Position numbers and translations under genes: made by a program. This document shows positions 58,301-64,000 of a DNA stretch of 64,000 nucleotides, one piece after another. Position 1 is the stretch's first letter. Every line of letters begins with the position of its first letter. Where the stretch lies: assembly GCF_018873765.1 (NCBI RefSeq), contig NC_057922.1:9127563-9191562 (forward strand), in the 5' to 3' direction. This stretch comes from Telopea speciosissima (Eukaryota > Streptophyta > Magnoliopsida > Proteales > Proteaceae). Below the pieces are notes generated by a model. It was not told the DNA's origin. It worked only from the letters and a program-made list of their open reading frames with translations, and did not search any database.

Positions 58301-59382
58301 AATATGACGTCTTTGCGTAAATTTGTCTTTAGTGGCGGACATGACAAGCTTCTGTGCATTCCTGTTTTGTACACACTATTTGAAAGTTTACCAGACATGC
58401 AAAACATGGAAAACTTAAAAGTATTGAGCCTTGAAAAGTTTTGTGTAAAGATGGAGCAATTTAGAGGCTTCGTGAAGACAAGGAACGATGAATTGAGGGA
58501 ATTGATCAGTATAATGGGTAGATGCTGCAGCGTGGTAACAAATCAACATTCGTGGCAGAGGCAAGGCCAGCGGCAGGTCATCTATATATCATTGCCTACA
58601 TACTTTATTTGAATCCTAATGAGCAACTGCACTTGAAATATAGCTGAAATTAGTTTTTTTTTTAGTTTCCCAAATTGATGATGATGATGATTGACATGTA
58701 TGTCCTTTCTTCCTTTCCTCTCTTACAGGGAACGACATTTCTGTGGGGTAGCAATGAAAATTGGAGACAGATTTGGATACCTTTGCAAATGACAGTTGAA
58801 GGTTCTTTGAGCCGTTACCTGATTCCTGATGATATTGATGAGATCTGTAGCTACAGGTTAATTATGCATGTTTCTTTGAGCGTCTCCTCACTTGAAGACA
58901 TTCCATGGGAGTTGATTAGCAAAAGAGATATCACGCTGACATTTGAATCTTTTGTCCATAACAAAGATAATAAAACTGCTTATGAATTTGGGCTGGAAAT
59001 TGAGGGCATGAAGAAATTGAGAGGTCGAGATCATATAGAATACATTCACGAATTCAAAGGGTTTGATTGGTTCGGGGTTCAGCTGGAAGGCAGAGATGCT
59101 ATTGAAATATCAGATGTAAGTGTTAATTTTATGTTGTGGTGGAAGGTTAGAGGGGTGAACCTCTTCCTGATAAAACAGGGGCCAATGTTTGACAGTCAAT
59201 TCAGTACCGAATGCCATTATTATGGTGATCAGAGATGTTTTGAGATTGTAAGATATCCTTCACCTGAGGATGAGGATATATATCGGAACCTACTTCAAAG
59301 GAATCTAATTCGAAGGAACCTACTTCGGAGGAAGAAGAGAAGAGGACTACTGAAATGGGTGAGACGTAGGCTGCAGAGTTAG
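55398..59382 (+). CDS. TNL2: TIR-NB-ARC-LRR receptor with a damaged intron 3 donor
   Basis: By homology with TNL1 the exons are 55398-55870, 56120-57260, 57471-57755, 57872-58576 and 58729-59382 (1086 codons including stop). The TIR has DNYDVFINFRGEDTR and STWCLQELALM. NB-ARC has P-loop GLGGIGKTT (216-224), TLLILDDVDD, IIITTRDRSVL, GLPLALEVLGSDL and MHD at 498-500. Short LRRs and the same C-terminal domain follow. The donor after exon 3 is GAGAGT where TNL1 has GTGAGT. Without splicing, the frame runs through the intron to a stop at 57885-57887, giving a TIR-NB protein with a stub of LRR. The nearest GT (GTATTT, 7 bases on) shifts the frame; GTTATG at the LVMLDL codons would keep it but delete residues. 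The tail is strongly basic (RNLIRRNLLRRKKRR). It may be functional only through unusual splicing. The exon 4 donor is GTCATC or, alternatively, GTAACA upstream. Confidence 0.85.
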
Positions 59383-59394
59383 GAGGAGGTGTAT

Positions 59395-60360
59395 GCCATC
59401 CTTCTTTTCTGTTGCTCAGCGAGTTAATACTGTGAGTACTGAAACCATTAAGGACTTTGCTTTGCTTGTTTTTATTTCTTTATTTATGTCCTCATATGAA
59501 GAAGGGTGCTTTACTTATTATTAATTTTTTTTCCTTTTGTGAGGATTGAGTAGTAAAACAATGTGAGTTGTTTTTTTTCTTTAATGGTGATGAGTGGGTA
59601 GAATCATAATTGGAATGACTTGAGTAGCGAGGCCTGAGATCATATATGTGATGGTTAGAACATATCATCTGTTAGAATAAATGTTTTGTAACATTTGGGT
59701 GGTTGTTGTATGATTATAATTATGACGTTACTGCCCAACAGATTCTGCTTCTCATCATGTTTCTTATTTAATTATGAAATTTTGTTCCTAACAGATCTTG
59801 AAGTAGTCTTTGTTCTATTGAAGATGTTGTTTGTGATAATCAATGATTGTTTTTGTGATACCAAAGTCAACTAAAGCTGTTGAAAGAAAGGGTCACCTTG
59901 ATTGTCTCTTCAAGTTAAATGGTGTTAGATGGTTTTCTGTGAACAATGGTAATATCTGGAAGGCCAAATAGGGAATAGCTAGCTTAGATTTTGATTTTGG
60001 CTCCATATGCAAACCAGAATGTGTAGTAGTATTAAGTGGCTTATTAATTAAGCTGATCGATCACATTATATAGGCTGGGCAGCTTTTAATGTTTCAGAAG
60101 CTGCACGTCATGTTGTATCAATAGCTTCTTCTTGTTGATGGAGTATTAAGATGATCTTAATATCCAGAATTGCTTCAAGGGATAATATGGGAAATATGGA
60201 CCTTGGCTTCAAGAGTCATAATACTCTATAAAAAAAAACAGAGGAGTCGGCCGTGTTTCCTTAGCTTCAGTTTGTTCAACTTAAAGACTCTAGGCCTCTT
60301 ATGTTATCTGAGACCTAGGATCAGGTCTTGTCTTAACCTTGTGTGCACTGTGCTCTCTTC
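59395..60360 (+). repeat. TNL 3' flank, copy 2
   Basis: It matches 61745-62790 over long stretches (GAAGAAGGGTGCTTTACTT, GAATCATAATTGGAATGACT, ATCTGTTAGAATAAATGTTT, GATCTTGAAGTAGTCTTTG, TTCTATTGA, AGAATTGCTTCAAGGGATAA). It is partly shared with 51625-52790. It includes the probable 3' UTR, with AATAAATG near 59672 as a possible poly-A signal. Confidence 0.85.
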
Positions 60361-60374
60361 CCCATATTAGGGGC

Positions 60375-60565
60375 CAGACAAGGACCCACAAGGGGCCAGC
60401 AAGGGAGCTCAATGGGCTACACTTATTATTACACTACTCTACTGTTACTGTTATTACAAGAAGGATAGGGGTAGGAGGGTCGAACTCTTGACCTTCTCTA
60501 GACATATGATAGACTCAACCATCTAGCCGCTAGCCATTGAGCTAGAAACTCGTCCCAGTACTCTC
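60375..60565 (-). mobile_element. tRNA-derived SINE, minus strand (copy 2)
   Basis: On the minus strand CTAGCTCAATGGCTAGCGG (A-box-like) and AAGAGTTCGACCCTCC (B-box) match copy 1 at 52838-53030. The flank ATATTGGTACAATTTAAATT is also common, so this copy was probably carried along by the tandem TNL duplication. Confidence 0.65.
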
Positions 60566-61194
60566 GATACTTGGTCTAGGATATTGGTACAATTTAAATT
60601 CAGGTGTTAACATCCAATCTTTTTTTTGTTGGGCGGAGGAGCAATCTTGTTGTGACCAAGGTTTGGTGAAAAACAAAAAGGCCAAAGTCTTGTGCATGGT
60701 TGTGCATGGTGCACAGTCGAGCATAGTACCTTGGATGGGGATAAATCCCCTATCGAAATGACGAAACACCCCTCCCCCTATTGTACAGGTCGTCAATGGG
60801 ATTCATGCTCCTGTGCATGAATCCTTTTCTAAAACAAAAATTATAACCTTACTTTTTTTAGTACCCTTTTAATATAACATGTTTTTGTCTTTTTTAATAA
60901 CAATAAAATCATGTCATTTCATACGTGAACATATAAAATGCATAAGACAATATTAATTCTTGATAATGACATAATGGAAAAAATATCTTTTAAACCTTCA
61001 CTTAAAAAAACTTGTTGAAATACTATACAGTCACCATTTTGATGACAACAAGAAACACATTGGGGGGGGGGGGGGGCGGGGGGCTCATGGGCTCACCTAG
61101 AAAAATACAAATCCAAATGTGTCTGTATCATGCAAATTACTTTGATCGTCCACCTCCTACATGAAGTATTAGGATATTGTCTATAACAGGATAG
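60566..61194. other. Stretch between the SINE copy 2 and the TNL fragment
   Basis: 60840-61010 carries AT-rich words like the F6 family (GTCATTTCATACGTG, TTGATAATGACATAATGG). A run of 15 G followed by CGGGGGG lies at 61062-61083. No gene was seen. Confidence 0.55.
61062..61083 (+). repeat. Long G-run
   Basis: Fifteen G, one C, then six G. Its length may be sensitive to sequencing error. Confidence 0.9.
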
Positions 61195-61644
61195 GTGGGT
61201 GTAACCAATTTGTCTTATGTTGATAATATTGAGGCTATTTGGACCAACAAGAAGGGCCTATATTCGGTATATTTGTTTTGGATTGAAGAAGAGGGGCTCC
61301 CGATGTTTACTGACAATTTCACTACTGAATGCGAAGTCGGCAGCGGCGGCCATTGTTATAATTATGGTCATCATCATCATCAGAGATTTCTTGAGGTTGT
61401 AAGAACTTCGGAGGTATCTATGTTGGAGGAACAAGATTTCGAGAAAGAACTGATGTGGTGGACTAGTGAAAGGGGTAATGAAATGGCTGACGCAAAGTTT
61501 TTAGAGTTAAAGGAATCACATGTCAAGAAAGAAATGGAGAGGGCCAATGAAATGGAATACCGAGATTCAATGGAATCATTATTCAAGCAAGAAGGATCAA
61601 AATATAGATCTTTGTCCCCCTACAACTCAAGAAAACGAAAATGA
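61195..61644 (+). pseudogene. TNL3 fragment: C-terminal end of a third TNL
   Basis: An open frame of 149 codons aligns from about residue 21 with the end of the TNL C-terminal domain (GLYSVYLFWIEEEGLPMFTD, FTTEC, QRFLEVVR against GVNLFLI, FSTEC, QRCFEIVR). All upstream domains are missing and no TIR, NB-ARC or LRR lies before it. The remainder is a charged Glu/Lys-rich tail ending in basic SRKRK, with a run HHHH. The 3' flank matches that of TNL2, which supports it being the remains of a third tandem copy. Whether the open frame is expressed is unknown. Confidence 0.7.
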
Positions 61645-61744
61645 AAAAGAATTTATTTTTTATTTTTTTTGTTTTATTTCTGAGATTTTGTATTTATCTA
61701 ATTTTATTTTTGGTTTTTGTGGCTATTTTTTTTTTTTCTTGTTT

Positions 61745-62790
61745 ATTAAAATAAATATGAAGAAGGGTGCTTTACTTTTTTTTTCCTGTCTTCTTCTTTT
61801 GTGAGCTGTAAAAAAAAAAAGTTTGGATTGATTCTTTTTTGTTGTTCGTTCTTTCAATGGTGACGAGTAGTAGAATCATAATTGGAATGACTGAGTAGCA
61901 AGGCCCGAGGAACATATATATCATGATTATCATCTGTTAGAATAAATGTTTTGTGACATTTAATTTGGGTTGTTGTTGTATGATTATAATTATGACATTA
62001 GTGCCAAACAGATTCTGATTCTCATCATGCATGCTTCTTATTTAATTATTATGACATTTTGTTCCTAAAACAGATCTTGAAGTAGTCTTTGTTCTATTGA
62101 TGATGATGTTGTTTGTGATAAGTCACTGAAAATTCTTGTGATACCAAAGTTAACTTTATAAAGCTGTTGAAAGAAAGGGTCACCTTAATTGTCGATCTCT
62201 TCAAGTTAAATGGTGTTAGATGGTTTTCTGTGAATAATGGTAATATATATATCTGGAAGGCCAAATAGGTATAGCTAGCTTTGATTTTGGTTCCATATAC
62301 ATTAATCCAGAATGTGTAGTACTAAGCAGCTTCTCCACTGGTAATCTATGGTGCATGACCATGGATGATATATTCGTCTATTGATGCAGTGCATTGATTT
62401 GGGGATATAGAGAATGAAAAAGAAAGAAAACGAAAACAGATTGGAGATAAATAATAGATAGATCCGTTCCTTAACCTACAGAACCGTGAGATTTGGTGAG
62501 GTTTTAAGAGGCTTACTTATTTATTCTCTGTTTCTCTTCCATTATTACATGTTGGGTCCTTCAATGAGATATGCTATTTTCTGATCAGATCATCTAGGCT
62601 AGGCAGCTTTTAATGTTTCAGAAGCTGCTTTTTGTTATTGAATCAATTGACTTCGTTTTGAATGGAGTATTAAGATGAGTTCGATTTTCAGAATTGCTTC
62701 AAGGGATAATATGGGAAATATGGACCATAGCTTCAAGAATCATAATACTGACAAAACAAAGAAAAAATTGAAGGGCAATGGTCTGCTGAT
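61745..62790 (+). repeat. TNL 3' flank, copy 3
   Basis: It matches 59490-60240 almost throughout (GAAGAAGGGTGCTTTACTT, GAATCATAATTGGAATGACT, GATCTTGAAGTAGTCTTTG, AAGAAAGGGTCACCTT, GGCAGCTTTTAATGTTTCAG, TATGGGAAATATGGACC). It marks the right end of the recognisable tandem cluster. Confidence 0.85.
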
Positions 62791-63349
62791 GTGGAATACC
62801 AGCTCACTTTAACGATAAATGGGGGAGTTGACCTGCTGGTGTACACCTTAGGATGACTAGGTCAATGGTCTGTCTACTCTTCATTCCACCTAGACATCCA
62901 TCATGGAGTCCAGGAAAAGCAAACCCCCTGTTATGTGTCTCGAATTCTTGTACCTGTTTCAAAGTTTTTCCCTGCTCCGATGTTTTTTGTGGTGACCTAA
63001 CAAGGTATCAGTCCAAGCCCTTTGTTACCATCACCCAATGGATTGACCTGACTTGGAGGAGTATTTCTTTGTTTAGCTGTCTTGTTGTGTAAGTAAGTAA
63101 AAGAACTGAGATTTAGGGTTTTTCGAGTTAGGGTTTATGTCGAGAGTTCTTGCAGTGACCTTATGGTGTTCGTGAGAGATCTCCACTGTACTTTTCTTTC
63201 ATTACATAGTAAATCATCTTCAGCTTTGCCTGTGGACATAACACATCATATTGGTGCATGTGTGAACCATGTTAAATCTCTATGTCATCTTTTCTTTGTT
63301 TTTGTGTTTTTTTTTTTGTGTTTCTTGGTGTTTGCATTAATACTCCCAT
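62791..63349. other. Intergenic stretch
   Basis: The open frames at 62853-63092 and 63163-63360 show no family I recognise. A GATTTAGGGTTTTTCGAGTT/AGGGTTTATG-like stretch at 63111-63140 could be leader-like, but no gene follows. Confidence 0.5.
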
Positions 63350-63490
63350 CCATGGACTGAACATACAATGAATGAATAGGTGGTTTGCATCCTCCAGATC
63401 TTGATGATACAGATTGCATACATTCCTCATCCTCCAGCCCCTCCTAATGAGGTTATCCATTGTTAGAATTGTGACCAGCACAGAATCCAC
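63350..63490 (-). mobile_element. LINE zinc-knuckle (zf-RVT) fragment, minus strand
   Basis: The minus strand reads TMDNLIRRGWRMRNVCNLYH, then LEDANHLFIHCMFS. The pattern (DNL.RRGW, C..C-like spacing, HLFIHC.F) is that of the zf-RVT domain found after the reverse transcriptase in plant LINEs. The frame runs into unrelated sequence after 63350. Confidence 0.75.
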
Positions 63491-64000
63491 ATAATTTTGT
63501 CAAATTGAAATTTTTTTAGTAAATGTATTTTTTACTGTTTTAAGCAACCACCAATTTCACCATTTTTAATCTTTTAAGATGTTCTATTTATATAGAATTT
63601 AAGTTAATATTTACATATATATTTCCTTTTGCTAGCAAGTTCGTCAACATAGTCCAAGTTGTTTAGGATTTGGATTTATGTATAGTTTAAGAGTTCAGCC
63701 AAGGACCATAAACAACGGCTGATTGATTATGGACTTAGGGATATTGAGTTAAAATAGCTCAACAAGCCAAACCAAGAGCTATAAATAAGCTTCTAATCAG
63801 TTACTTTCATTACATGTAATTTCAGCTTTTTTTAACTAATGTAGTACCTCTTCCTCTCTTGGTGATGGCCATGCCGAAGGTGAGAGAAGTCGGGTCTTCT
63901 TCTATTTTGGTGCTGTATCTGGCATAATCTAGTGTATATTTGTTCTCCCCACCCCCTCCACCCCCTCCCCTTGTTCTTAATACAATTGACCTTTTAGCAA
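63491..64000. other. Right end of the window, no gene recognised
   Basis: It is AT-rich, with a C-rich tract near 63950-63970. No exon, RNA gene or clear repeat was seen. Confidence 0.6.

Noticed and set aside
62853-63360. Open frames of 79 and 65 codons as a new gene
   Set aside because: They show no known motif and no convincing exon borders. The composition resembles the surrounding intergenic DNA.
1-64000. CRISPR arrays, operons or bacterial-type regulatory sites
   Set aside because: The window is plant nuclear DNA with spliced genes. The direct repeats seen are tandem duplications and microsatellites.

Overview
This window is nuclear DNA of a flowering plant. All protein genes have spliced plant-type exons with GT-AG borders. 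The non-coding DNA is AT-rich and full of short foldback elements (MITE-like), SINEs and LINE 3' ends. The TIR-NBS-LRR (TNL) genes argue against a grass or other monocot, because that class is largely missing there. The species cannot be named from the sequence; a basal eudicot or magnoliid is a guess.

Layout. (1) 1-7200, minus strand: the 5' five exons of a CLPTM1-family membrane protein gene, whose 3' exons lie beyond the left edge. (2) 7200-16300: intergenic DNA made largely of foldback elements, with a LINE tail. (3) 16300-26104, plus strand: a complete auxin response factor of the ARF1 type, 14 coding exons and 683 codons, with a probable spliced leader carrying upstream ORFs and an Au-type SINE in an intron. 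(4) 28600-36879, plus strand: a complete RETICULATA-RELATED chloroplast protein gene, 7 coding exons and 460 codons. (5) 36900-42300: transposon-rich DNA with a 1 kb hAT-like element bearing an 8-bp target duplication, a 0.65 kb foldback and a near-perfect GC-rich hairpin. (6) 42300-62800: a direct tandem TNL cluster on the plus strand: a deleted relic, a TNL that reads through (TNL1), a second TNL with a damaged splice donor (TNL2), and a C-terminal fragment. The 3' flank is present in three copies. (7) 62800-64000: little apart from a LINE zinc-knuckle fragment.

The first three genes are unrelated housekeeping, transcription and plastid genes. The TNL cluster is the dynamic part. TNL1 has a Mutator-like element carrying a broken F-box gene just upstream, three foldback elements packed into its fourth intron, and a fourth foldback that supplies its last residues and stop codon. 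TNL2 differs from TNL1 at the second base of a splice donor. Many foldback families in the window have unrelated arms but share a GTCATTTCA-like core.

Exon borders were placed by reading frame, GT-AG sites and remembered family sequences. No alignment or transcript data were available.
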